From Agarilytica sp045430345 (lineage in GTDB: Bacteria; Pseudomonadota; Gammaproteobacteria; Pseudomonadales; Cellvibrionaceae), in contig JAILXT010000001.1 of assembly GCA_045430345.1 (NCBI GenBank), forward strand, positions 744,001-808,000: a stretch of DNA of 64,000 nt, read 5' to 3'. A program made the translations under genes and the position numbers. This document shows, in pieces, positions 17,236 to 24,562 of the stretch. The number at the start of each line of letters is the position of its first letter. Position 1 is the stretch's first letter. Under the pieces are notes generated by a model. The model worked only from the letters and a program-made list of their open reading frames with translations. It was not told the DNA's origin and did not search any database.

Positions 17236-17607
17236 ATGAGTGAAGAACATCGACCGGGCGTTTCAGAAGTGACGCTGGTGGTTCGCCACTTGAAAATGGA
17301 GCCCGCTGACCAAGAAAAGATAGACGCGGTGGTGCATGAAATCGATGAAATATACGGCGTGGATTCTGTGTCTTTTGATGCAGCATCGCATGTGCTAAAT
17401 ATCGCTTACGACGCGACAAGACTCAGTATTGAGTGTATCGAAGAACGGATAGAAAAATACGCGTTGGAAATAAGTCACGATTGGTGGACACATTTTAAAG
17501 AAGGCTATTACCGGTTTATTGATCAAAATATTCAAGACAACGCCAAAACAGAGCCATGGAGCTGCCACGGTAACACGCAAGCCAAACCCAAACGGCCTAA
17601 AAAGTAG
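17236..17607 (+). CDS. HMA-fold-like protein lacking the Cys pair
   Basis: The 123-aa protein shows the beta-alpha-beta pattern of heavy-metal-associated domains (SEVTLVVRHLKMEPADQEKI, then HEIDEIYGVDSVSFD). It has no CxxC; the only cysteines are in IECIEERI and near the end in SWCHG-like WSCHG. A Trp/aromatic stretch and a basic tail follow. ATG 17236 is chosen because GAGG lies 8 bp upstream. A regulatory or partner role in metal handling is a guess from position. Confidence 0.55.
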   Translation: MSEEHRPGVSEVTLVVRHLKMEPADQEKIDAVVHEIDEIYGVDSVSFDAASHVLNIAYDATRLSIECIEERIEKYALEISHDWWTHFKEGYYRFIDQNIQDNAKTEPWSCHGNTQAKPKRPKK

Positions 17608-17615
17608 TGACGCCC

Positions 17616-17789
17616 ATGACACATATGCCTTCGTCTCACGAAAATGACCTGACGTGTCCGGTGTGTGGGATGAAAGAAATTAATGACGAACTCTGGCGGA
17701 GCTATCGCGGTATTAAATATAAGTTTTGCTCACAGCAATGCCTTGATCGCTTTGTTGCACGTATGGAGATGTATAGTGGCCCGCTCTAA
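17616..17789 (+). CDS. YHS-domain metal-binding protein
   Basis: The 57-aa protein is essentially one YHS domain: DLTCPVCGMKE, then RGIKYKFCSQQCLDRF. Cys in CPVCGM and FCSQQC are the usual metal ligands. YHS domains accompany copper ATPases and RND pumps. GTG at 17607 overlaps the preceding stop and is a possible alternative start; ATG 17616 is used. It is the last recognisable metal gene before the recombinase. Confidence 0.8.
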   Translation: MTHMPSSHENDLTCPVCGMKEINDELWRSYRGIKYKFCSQQCLDRFVARMEMYSGPL

Positions 17790-17798
17790 ACGATAAAC

Positions 17799-17819
17799 TC
17801 AGAAAAGTAATATTTCTGA
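17799..17819. repeat. Inverted repeat beside the recombinase gene
   Basis: TCAGAAA-AGTAATA-TTTCTGA is a perfect 7-7-7 inverted repeat located 50 bp from the 3' end of the tyrosine recombinase gene. The layout resembles a recombinase core site but could equally be a hairpin terminator. Confidence 0.3.
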
Positions 17820-17870
17820 AAAAGGGCTTCACACACATAAAGAGCAACCAAAAGCCAGTGCGGCGATTTC

Positions 17871-18848
17871 TCAGATTTCCTCTATGGCTTTTAATAGCTG
17901 CAGTGACGCATTGTTTTCGAATATTCGCCCTTCATCGATATAACCCCATACTGTTGAATCTTGTTTCCAGCCACCTTGCTTTTTTATCAGCGCAAAATCG
18001 ATACCGGCTCTTCCTGCGGATGTCGCCATACCGCGACGTAAACTGTGGCTGCTAATGAGCTCGACGTCATTTAGCCCCGCTTGAGCAGCATGTTCTTTCA
18101 ATATTGTATTTACTGACGCGGGGGATAACGATGCATCACTTACCTGTTCCCACCTGTTTAGCCCCCGAAAGATAAATCCTTCTGTAATATTCGCAATCTG
18201 AAGCCACTTTTTGAGCGCAGCCACTGCACAAAATGCGGTGTTTGATGCTGGAATCGCGCGAAGCTGATCATCACATTCCTGATTAGTTTTCGATTTGGTC
18301 AGGTTGATAATCATTCCATCGCTGTGCCAGGAGATATTTTCCATGGTCAAGGTGGCGAGTTCGCTCCGTCTAAACCCACCAAAGAACCCCATGAGAATAA
18401 GCGCTTTGTCTCTAATCAGCTTTGAAGACGGATTGCGACCATCTAAATGTTCAACGAGGCGTTTAAGGCTGATTAGATCAAACGCTTTTGCCTTGTGCTT
18501 GGGTTTAGCATGCAAGCGACGATTGCCTTTCAGTACTTTTTTTACCGTTGGGGTGTGCGTTGGATCAGGAAGGTGCTGAAAACGATGCCATTGACTAATC
18601 GCAGTAAGGTGCAAATCCAACGTGCGCGGATTAAGAATCGTTGATTTGTCCCGGATATAGTGGAGTAGGGCGTCGCTGTTACACGGCAGACGACCGCCCC
18701 ATTTCTCGAACTGGCGAATGGCGGAACGATAGGTTTGACGGGTGTTTTCGGAGGTGGCGGCTTGAATCAAGTGCTGAACACCTGCGTCGATCGCACTCTC
18801 ATTCCCCTGAGTTAAGGGAGTATTAAATCGCTCGGGCGATGTTGTCAT
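17871..18848 (-). CDS. Tyrosine recombinase/integrase (325 aa)
   Basis: The protein has an N-terminal SAM-like core-binding domain (about 20-110) and a C-terminal catalytic domain. Catalytic residues seen are Arg160 (GGFRRSEL), His268 and Arg271 (HSLRRGMA) and the nucleophile Tyr303 (VWGYID). The second catalytic His is replaced by Trp294 (GGWKQ), a substitution found in some functional members. It is transcribed towards the metal island and marks the island boundary. Whether it mobilises the metal island or the region to its right is not shown. Confidence 0.9.
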   Translation of the reverse strand: MTTSPERFNTPLTQGNESAIDAGVQHLIQAATSENTRQTYRSAIRQFEKWGGRLPCNSDALLHYIRDKSTILNPRTLDLHLTAISQWHRFQHLPDPTHTPTVKKVLKGNRRLHAKPKHKAKAFDLISLKRLVEHLDGRNPSSKLIRDKALILMGFFGGFRRSELATLTMENISWHSDGMIINLTKSKTNQECDDQLRAIPASNTAFCAVAALKKWLQIANITEGFIFRGLNRWEQVSDASLSPASVNTILKEHAAQAGLNDVELISSHSLRRGMATSAGRAGIDFALIKKQGGWKQDSTVWGYIDEGRIFENNASLQLLKAIEEI

Positions 18849-18945
18849 CGAAACGCTCTATGTGTACCAAAAGTGCAATGAAGTTTAGCATCAAACAATC
18901 ATCTAACCCACGATAATATTCCTTATCGAAAGTTAGGATTTGTGT

Positions 18946-18992
18946 TTGCAAATCAATCAAATTAGGTTAATATTATGTAATATTACATAATA
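18946..18992 (+). promoter_or_regulatory. Promoter with 22-bp palindromic operator upstream of the KfrA-like gene
   Basis: TATTATGTAAT/ATTACATAATA (18971-18992) is a perfect 22-bp palindrome 35 bp before the GTG start. A promoter-like pair, TTGCAA (18946-18951) and TAATAT (18968-18973) with 16-bp spacing, places the palindrome over the -10 and start site, as for an autorepressor operator. KfrA proteins are known to repress their own promoters through inverted repeats. Confidence 0.6.
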
Positions 18993-19027
18993 CGTATTAC
19001 ATCATCTTATTTGAGTGGGAGTTAAAA

Positions 19028-20074
19028 GTGGCGCGAGCAGGCATTACATATATCGACGTCAGTAATGCAGCGGAATCTTTGAGGTCAGACGGCCTTGAAC
19101 CCACTGTAGATCGAGTAAGGGAAAAACTTGGAACTGGAAGTAAAAGTACGATTGCGCCGTTGCTAAAACGCTGGAAGACAGGATTGACTGAACAGGATAT
19201 GTCGGGCATTCCATCAGATATTGTTGAATCAGTTAAGTCATTTTATGAACTCACTCAAAATAAAGCTAAAGATCAAATCGAACACGCTCAAATCAAATGC
19301 CAAGATAAGCTAGATAAAATGCAGAATAGAATTGAGCTGCTCATAGAGGAAAACAAGTCCCTTAAAGAACGCGAGTCACTACTAAGCTCTGAAATTGAAA
19401 CCGCTAACAAAGAAACTGAAAAGCTAAAAGAAGAGCTTGCGCAGAAACATATAGCCGAAATAAAACTGGAAGCCGAGCTTGATAAGGCTAGAATTCAGAC
19501 ACAAGAGCAAGGCCGTGCAATAAAAGAGCTTAAATCAGATAACAAACAGGTTCGTGAGCACTTTGAGCACTATCAAAACAGTATTTCCGAAGAGCGAGCG
19601 AACGAAAGAGAAACTCACAACTTCAACAAATTAACACTCGAAACTAGAATCTCAGAGCAGCTGCAACAATTACAAGCAATCACAAATGAACTTGAAACGC
19701 TGAAAAATACACATAACAGTAACGTTTTGGAATTGACAGAAACGTCTTCAGAATTACTAAGGTTACAAAACGAGAATACAGTTCTTTCAGATTCAAATGA
19801 AACTAACATTAAAAAACTAAATAAATTTAAAGCGGGGGAGGTGGATTTGACCAAAACAATCGCATCTCTTCAAAACTTAAATCAAACTGCCGATAAGAAG
19901 CTTGTTGAATTAAATACTGAAAACACAAGCCTTAAAGAACAAAGCAGTTTTATGAGAAAAACAATCGATCGCTTACAACAAAAAATAGAAAGTTTAACTG
20001 ATGAAAAGATATCTTTAGCGCAGGAAAAATCGGTTATCCAAGGTCAATTCATTCAATTGCAAAATTCAATCTAG
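19028..20074 (+). CDS. KfrA-like DNA-binding coiled-coil protein
   Basis: The 348-aa protein has the KfrA N-terminal DNA-binding domain (ITYIDVSNAAESLRSDGLEP, then VREKLGTGSKSTIAPLLKRW; about 5-50). From residue 75 to the end it is a nearly unbroken coiled coil rich in Glu, Lys and Gln. Plasmid KfrA proteins form filament-like structures and repress their own gene. GTG start with GGGAG 7 bp upstream. It precedes the DUF5131 gene by 9 bp, so the two are probably co-transcribed. Confidence 0.85.
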   Translation: MARAGITYIDVSNAAESLRSDGLEPTVDRVREKLGTGSKSTIAPLLKRWKTGLTEQDMSGIPSDIVESVKSFYELTQNKAKDQIEHAQIKCQDKLDKMQNRIELLIEENKSLKERESLLSSEIETANKETEKLKEELAQKHIAEIKLEAELDKARIQTQEQGRAIKELKSDNKQVREHFEHYQNSISEERANERETHNFNKLTLETRISEQLQQLQAITNELETLKNTHNSNVLELTETSSELLRLQNENTVLSDSNETNIKKLNKFKAGEVDLTKTIASLQNLNQTADKKLVELNTENTSLKEQSSFMRKTIDRLQQKIESLTDEKISLAQEKSVIQGQFIQLQNSI

Positions 20075-20083
20075 GGTGAAATT

Positions 20084-20830
20084 ATGGCGACGAATAGCAA
20101 AATAGAATGGACAGAACAGACGTGGAACCCTGTTACGGGGTGCTCCAAGGTTTCTCCGGGTTGCAAATACTGTTACGCAGAAACGATGTCTACAAGGCTA
20201 AGAGCTATGGGGGCACCGGGTTACGAAAACGGGTTTAATCAGATTACTTTGATAGAAGAACGGCTGAGTCAACCCAAAAGTCGCAGAAAACCAACCATGT
20301 ATTTCGTGAATTCAATGAGCGATTTATTTCACGATAAAGTCCCTTTTGACTATATTGACAAAGTATTTGAAACCATTGAGACAACACCCCAGCATACCTA
20401 TCAAATTCTAACAAAACGTTCCTCCAGAATGAGAGAGTACTTTGAAACTCGGTTAGTACCTAAGAATGCATGGCTAGGAGTTTCAGTTGAAGATAAAAGC
20501 TATGGAAAACCTAGAATAAAAGATCTCCAAAAAATAAGAGCAAGAACCCGCTTTCTATCTGTTGAGCCGCTACTCGAGGATCTAGGCAGGGTACCGTTAA
20601 GCGGTATTCATTGGGTGATTGTAGGAGGCGAATCCGGCGTAAAATCCCGCCCAATGAGAGAATCCTGGGCAATTTCTATTAAAAACCAGTGCGAAAGAGC
20701 TAATGTGGATTTCTTTTTCAAACAATGGGGTTCTTGGGGGGAGGATGGCATTAAAAGATCGAAAAAAGACAATGGCCGTATGTTAGAAGGGCAGACGTGG
20801 GACATGATCCCGACCGTGGCAGTAGCTTGA
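20084..20830 (+). CDS. DUF5131/Gp37-Gp68 family three-Cys-motif protein
   Basis: The 248-aa protein opens with TEQTWNPVTGCSKVSPGCKYC. Cys20, Cys27 and Cys30 form a CX6CX2C motif resembling a radical-SAM-type iron-sulfur site, followed by YAE. Downstream conserved blocks are FVNSMSDLFHDKVP, ILTKRSSRM, WLGVSVED and VIVGGESG, all typical of the phage Gp37/Gp68 family. Members of this group are encoded beside TcmP, as here. The reaction is not known; radical-SAM-like chemistry is inferred. Confidence 0.9.
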   Translation: MATNSKIEWTEQTWNPVTGCSKVSPGCKYCYAETMSTRLRAMGAPGYENGFNQITLIEERLSQPKSRRKPTMYFVNSMSDLFHDKVPFDYIDKVFETIETTPQHTYQILTKRSSRMREYFETRLVPKNAWLGVSVEDKSYGKPRIKDLQKIRARTRFLSVEPLLEDLGRVPLSGIHWVIVGGESGVKSRPMRESWAISIKNQCERANVDFFFKQWGSWGEDGIKRSKKDNGRMLEGQTWDMIPTVAVA

Positions 20831-20856
20831 TATCAACAAAGTAAGGAAGTTAACTA

Positions 20857-22068
20857 ATGGGCGTGATACCAAACGAATATAAAGGAAGAGAACAAGCGTT
20901 ATTAAAGCACACTATTTTAAAAACATATATACAGCGCCTGTTTATGATAATTGGAAATTCGGGCGAAGAGGTCATAAACTATGTCGATTGCCTTGCGGGA
21001 CCATGGGAAGAAAATCACGATGACCTCCGGGATACATCGATAGGGATATCAATTGATCAATTAAAGAAGTGCGCAAATACGTTAAGTAAAAACCACAATA
21101 AGAACATAAAATTTCGAGCGCTCTATATCGAGAAAGATAAAACTGCATTTAAAAAACTAGAAACTTATTTAGCTATACATACTACTAATGATATTGAGTT
21201 GTCATGTATAAATGGAGATTACACTGACCATATCGATGATATTGTTAGGTGGACAAATAACTATTTCACATTTTTTTTCATAGATCCCAAGGGTTGGAAA
21301 CGGATAGTAGGGCCCACAACATTAAAGCCCTTACTTGAGCTGCCAAAGTCCGAATTTCTAATTAACCTAATGTATGACTTTGCCAATCGTGCACTTAGTA
21401 TTGAAAAGCATGAAGGAGATATAGAGGAACTCGTTGGCGAAAAAATTGATTTAGATGGAACCGAATCTCCAGAGAAGCGTCAATCGATTTTCTTAAACGC
21501 ATATCGCAAGAACATTAAGGCATTCATAGGACATAGCAATAATCAACACCCCAGATCTTCCTTTGTTCCAATTTTCAGACCCGGCACGGACAAATTACTC
21601 TATTTTTTACTCTATTTTTTACTCTATTTTTTACTCTATTTTTTAGTCTATTTTACTAGGCATCCTAAAGGTATTGATGTATTTAAAACCGAGTCCGAGA
21701 AAATAGATTATCTACAGCGCGTTACCAAACAGGAAATCAAGCTACGAAACAAAGAGCAAAATAATCAAACGATGGATCTATTTGGTGTTGATGCAGATAT
21801 TGAAAAAATTGAAGAAAATAACAACAAGTTCATGGCTCGGACGATTATTGAAGATGAACTCGAGAATGGCCCTAGATTATTTTGTATCGATTATTGGGCG
21901 GATCTTTTGGAGAAAACAGACCTATATCCTACGGATTTCCAACTAGGAATCAAAGAAATGCTCAAAGAAAAGAAAATAGAGAATCTAGATGCTGACACCT
22001 CTAAACGACGATCCAAATATATTAAACCAGACAGGAAGTATAAGAGCGAAAGGTGGCAGCTAATATAG
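20857..22068 (+). CDS. tcmP: Three-Cys-motif partner protein TcmP
   Basis: The 403-aa protein shows TcmP hallmarks: KHTILKTYIQRLF, then INYVDCLAGPW (a nucleotide- or SAM-binding-like loop), ALYIEKD and FFFIDPKGWKRI, with a charged C-terminal half. The fold of the first half resembles Rossmann methyltransferases (inference). It follows the three-Cys gene by 26 bp, as usual for this pair. A five-fold 12-bp repeat inserts a hydrophobic LLYF run near residue 250, so the encoded protein is longer than expected there. The pair may act in phage defence or element maintenance; this is unproven. Confidence 0.88.
   Translation: MGVIPNEYKGREQALLKHTILKTYIQRLFMIIGNSGEEVINYVDCLAGPWEENHDDLRDTSIGISIDQLKKCANTLSKNHNKNIKFRALYIEKDKTAFKKLETYLAIHTTNDIELSCINGDYTDHIDDIVRWTNNYFTFFFIDPKGWKRIVGPTTLKPLLELPKSEFLINLMYDFANRALSIEKHEGDIEELVGEKIDLDGTESPEKRQSIFLNAYRKNIKAFIGHSNNQHPRSSFVPIFRPGTDKLLYFLLYFLLYFLLYFLVYFTRHPKGIDVFKTESEKIDYLQRVTKQEIKLRNKEQNNQTMDLFGVDADIEKIEENNNKFMARTIIEDELENGPRLFCIDYWADLLEKTDLYPTDFQLGIKEMLKEKKIENLDADTSKRRSKYIKPDRKYKSERWQLI
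21595..21654 (+). repeat. 12-bp tandem repeat inside tcmP
   Basis: Four perfect copies of TTACTCTATTTT (21595-21642) are followed by one variant copy TTAGTCTATTTT (21643-21654). Each encodes Leu-Leu-Tyr-Phe (Leu-Val-Tyr-Phe in the last). The 12-bp period keeps the frame whatever the copy number. Confidence 0.97.
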
Positions 22069-22197
22069 CTCAGCGACCCATGACCAAAAGAGTACCTATA
22101 CCAAACCTCGCTATTTCCTATACGGTCTAGTATTCGACATAGCGTCTCCAGGCTGCTAGAATAGGTGCATGTACAATTCTCTAATACGTGAACACCT

Positions 22198-23442
22198 ATG
22201 GCCATACCCAAGCCCGTTGCTTTGTACCCAGTATATGCTGAGTTTCAGAATCTAGATTTTTCAGAATATCCGGACCTAAAGAGTTTCATAGATTCCGGCG
22301 AAACTTGGTGGAATCGCCATTGGCACTGGGGTTTAGAGTTCCTTAGCTATATTGGCCGAAACAAATCTGGCCACACGTTTACGCGATTTCGTAATGAAAC
22401 CGAGCGTTTTCTTTTGTGGCTATTTCTTATTAAACAACAACCGATGGATAAGCTACGAAAAGCCGACATCCTTGAGTACGCCGATTTTTGTTGGCAACCG
22501 CCAGCATCCTGGATTTGCTTTGCCAATCATGAAAAGTTCAACTTCCACAACGGTCATTACACACAGAACCGTTCCTGGGCGCCGTTTAAACTGCAGGTAC
22601 CGAAGAACTTAAAGAACAGCGAAATTAAACCCGATAAGAAAAAATACCAGCCATCTCAGCAGACGTTAACAGCGACGTTTACTGCAATTATCGCGTTTTA
22701 CAAATACCTAATGAATGAAGAACATCTGTATGGCAATCCCGCACAGATCGCCAAAACTGATTGTCGACATTTCATTAAAGATGCACAAGTGAAAGAAATT
22801 CGTCGTTTAACTGAAGCTCAGTGGCAATATGTCTTTAATGTGGCGTTGAGGCTAGCTGAAGAAGACCGAGGATACGAAAGAAGTTTATTCATCATCTGTG
22901 CGTTAAAAACCTTATTTTTACGTATCTCAGAGCTGTCCGAGCGGAAAGATTGGACGCCGATTATGAGTCATTTTTGGCAGGACAGGGATGGTAACTGGTG
23001 GCTTAAAATTTTCGGAAAAGGGCGCAAATTAAGGGATATAACCGTCCCTGAAAGCTTTATAGACTACCTTAAACGATACCGTCACTACAGAGGACTGCCC
23101 TCCTTGCCATCTACCGGAGAAAACACCCCTATCGTCGAAAAACTTCGAGGAAAAGGCGGAATGAGTTCTCGGCAACTCTCCCGTATTGTTCAAGAAGTAT
23201 TTGATATCGCCTACGAGCAAATGAAAAAGAAAGAAGGTGAAGACCGCGCTAGAAAACTTAAGGAGGCATCTACGCACTGGTTAAGACATACGGGCGCCAG
23301 TATGGAGGTAGAACGTGGTCGTGCGTTAAAAGACATATCTGAAGATCTTGGGCATTCCAGCATGGCCACCACCGACACCGTATACGTCCAAACTGAAAAC
23401 AGGATCCGCGCTGAAAGCGGTAAAAATCGAGATGTGAATTAA
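22198..23442 (+). CDS. Tyrosine recombinase (414 aa), copy 1 of a pair
   Basis: The protein has a long N-terminal DNA-binding part (about 1-200) and a catalytic domain with a full active site: Arg242 (FLRISEL), Lys274 (FGKGRK), His360 and Arg363 (HWLRHTG), His386 (DLGHSS) and Tyr396 (DTVYVQ). It is closely similar over its whole length to the recombinase at 27789-29030. No RBS is obvious before ATG 22198. The pair may serve as integrase or resolvase of the Tn3-type element between them, or be remnants of two insertions. Confidence 0.9.
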   Translation: MAIPKPVALYPVYAEFQNLDFSEYPDLKSFIDSGETWWNRHWHWGLEFLSYIGRNKSGHTFTRFRNETERFLLWLFLIKQQPMDKLRKADILEYADFCWQPPASWICFANHEKFNFHNGHYTQNRSWAPFKLQVPKNLKNSEIKPDKKKYQPSQQTLTATFTAIIAFYKYLMNEEHLYGNPAQIAKTDCRHFIKDAQVKEIRRLTEAQWQYVFNVALRLAEEDRGYERSLFIICALKTLFLRISELSERKDWTPIMSHFWQDRDGNWWLKIFGKGRKLRDITVPESFIDYLKRYRHYRGLPSLPSTGENTPIVEKLRGKGGMSSRQLSRIVQEVFDIAYEQMKKKEGEDRARKLKEASTHWLRHTGASMEVERGRALKDISEDLGHSSMATTDTVYVQTENRIRAESGKNRDVN

Positions 23443-23488
23443 TTAGAATTAGATGTAACAGAACAACCCCCCTATTTTCTACACCTAA

Positions 23489-24307
23489 CTATATTTCCTC
23501 GCATTCAAACGCTTTGTTGCAATCCTCGCAACGAATGTTCAAGTGAGGTTTACCGTAAACCTTAGATTGACATCCATTACAAACATATCGATGTCGTGTT
23601 TTTCGTTTGGGTGCTTCATATTCAACGAAATTTTCCGGCAATAGTTCAGAAAGCATAGAGGTACCGGCTTGGATATGGTGGGGATATACAGGGGTATCCG
23701 TAATTTCCGAAATCTCAACGCCCTCTTCATCTAAACGCATTAGCGCCGAATTTATTGACTTCGAGTTGTCACGCGTAATTTCGTTGGGATCAGCGATAAT
23801 TGGGTTAAAAAGTCGCGGCAGAGCTTTACGATCCACCCAAGCTAACTGAAAGGATTCTTCTTTTTCTAGTTGGTGGAACGAATCAAGGAATTTACCACCT
23901 TCAATAATATAATCCCCCATGTGTTGCCCGACAATTTGGCCGCCTGGGTCACCTGTAGACGATGGCATAAGGCCTATACTGATCATCTTCATTGCCCACT
24001 CCTTGTTGTGATAATAACTCCTACCGGGTTTTCCAAAATTATATTGCCAACAGTGCACCATTTCGTGAACGAGCGTTTGCATCACTTCAATAAGGCGCGA
24101 ATTCGCCACATAGGCCGGATTGATGGCAATTTCGTCACATTTCCTACCGTTTAAGCTACCCCACCGTTTTGGCGAAAAATACCCCATGACCCCTTTTTGT
24201 CGTTGAACGGTAAAAATAACCTCTGGCAGTTCTGCCTGAAAAAGCGTCTGATTGAAGTGCGAGTACGCCGCCTGAAGCGATGAGTATAGTTCTGTTGAAG
24301 GTGCCAT
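23489..24307 (-). CDS. SprT-like zinc metallopeptidase
   Basis: The 272-aa protein carries an SprT-like domain in the first half with HEMVH (81-85) preceded by MQTLV, and a likely third ligand His100 in YYHNKEW. A C-terminal zinc-ribbon follows: YVCNGCQSKVYG and NIRCEDCNKAFEC. Members of this class, such as Spartan, act on DNA-protein crosslinks, but many SprT-like proteins on mobile elements are uncharacterised. It is the only gene on this strand between the two large recombinases, opposite to tnpA with which it shares a 255-bp divergent promoter region. Confidence 0.88.
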   Translation of the reverse strand: MAPSTELYSSLQAAYSHFNQTLFQAELPEVIFTVQRQKGVMGYFSPKRWGSLNGRKCDEIAINPAYVANSRLIEVMQTLVHEMVHCWQYNFGKPGRSYYHNKEWAMKMISIGLMPSSTGDPGGQIVGQHMGDYIIEGGKFLDSFHQLEKEESFQLAWVDRKALPRLFNPIIADPNEITRDNSKSINSALMRLDEEGVEISEITDTPVYPHHIQAGTSMLSELLPENFVEYEAPKRKTRHRYVCNGCQSKVYGKPHLNIRCEDCNKAFECEEI

Positions 24308-24368
24308 GAGGTCTTATCGAATGTAGACATTAGTTTAATTGTACAACATAACTACGGAGGGTAGCTGA

Positions 24369-24460
24369 AGTGTACACTCAAACAGATCACATACTGCTCT
24401 ATTGGGTTATTAATTAAGCAGGCTGGCGTGTAAAGTTTTGATAATTGTAGTGTACACTAC
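24369..24460. repeat. Paired AGTGTACACT palindromes in the sprT-tnpA divergent region
   Basis: AGTGTACACT occurs at 24369-24378 and 24449-24458, exactly 80 bp apart. The second is part of a longer perfect palindrome GTAGTGTACACTAC (24447-24460). Such pairs are expected for a regulator bound on the same helix face, or for a recombination site near a transposase gene. Confidence 0.6.
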
Positions 24461-24474
24461 AGAAAAATCGTTTT

Positions 24475-24504
24475 TTGGTTATATCGATGATAGGTTTATA
24501 TAAT
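24475..24504 (+). promoter_or_regulatory. Candidate tnpA promoter
   Basis: A perfect -10 TATAAT (24499-24504) lies 18 bp from a partial -35 TTGGTT (24475-24480), about 60 bp before the transposase ATG and just downstream of the second palindrome. Confidence 0.5.
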
Positions 24505-24562
24505 CGTATAAACGGGTAATTTCTGTCCATTTTTATTCATCTTAACACAAAGTACGATAACC

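Noticed and set aside
21595..21654. Possible CRISPR or attachment repeat
   Set aside because: The repeats are contiguous 12-bp units inside a coding frame without spacers, so this is simple slippage expansion.
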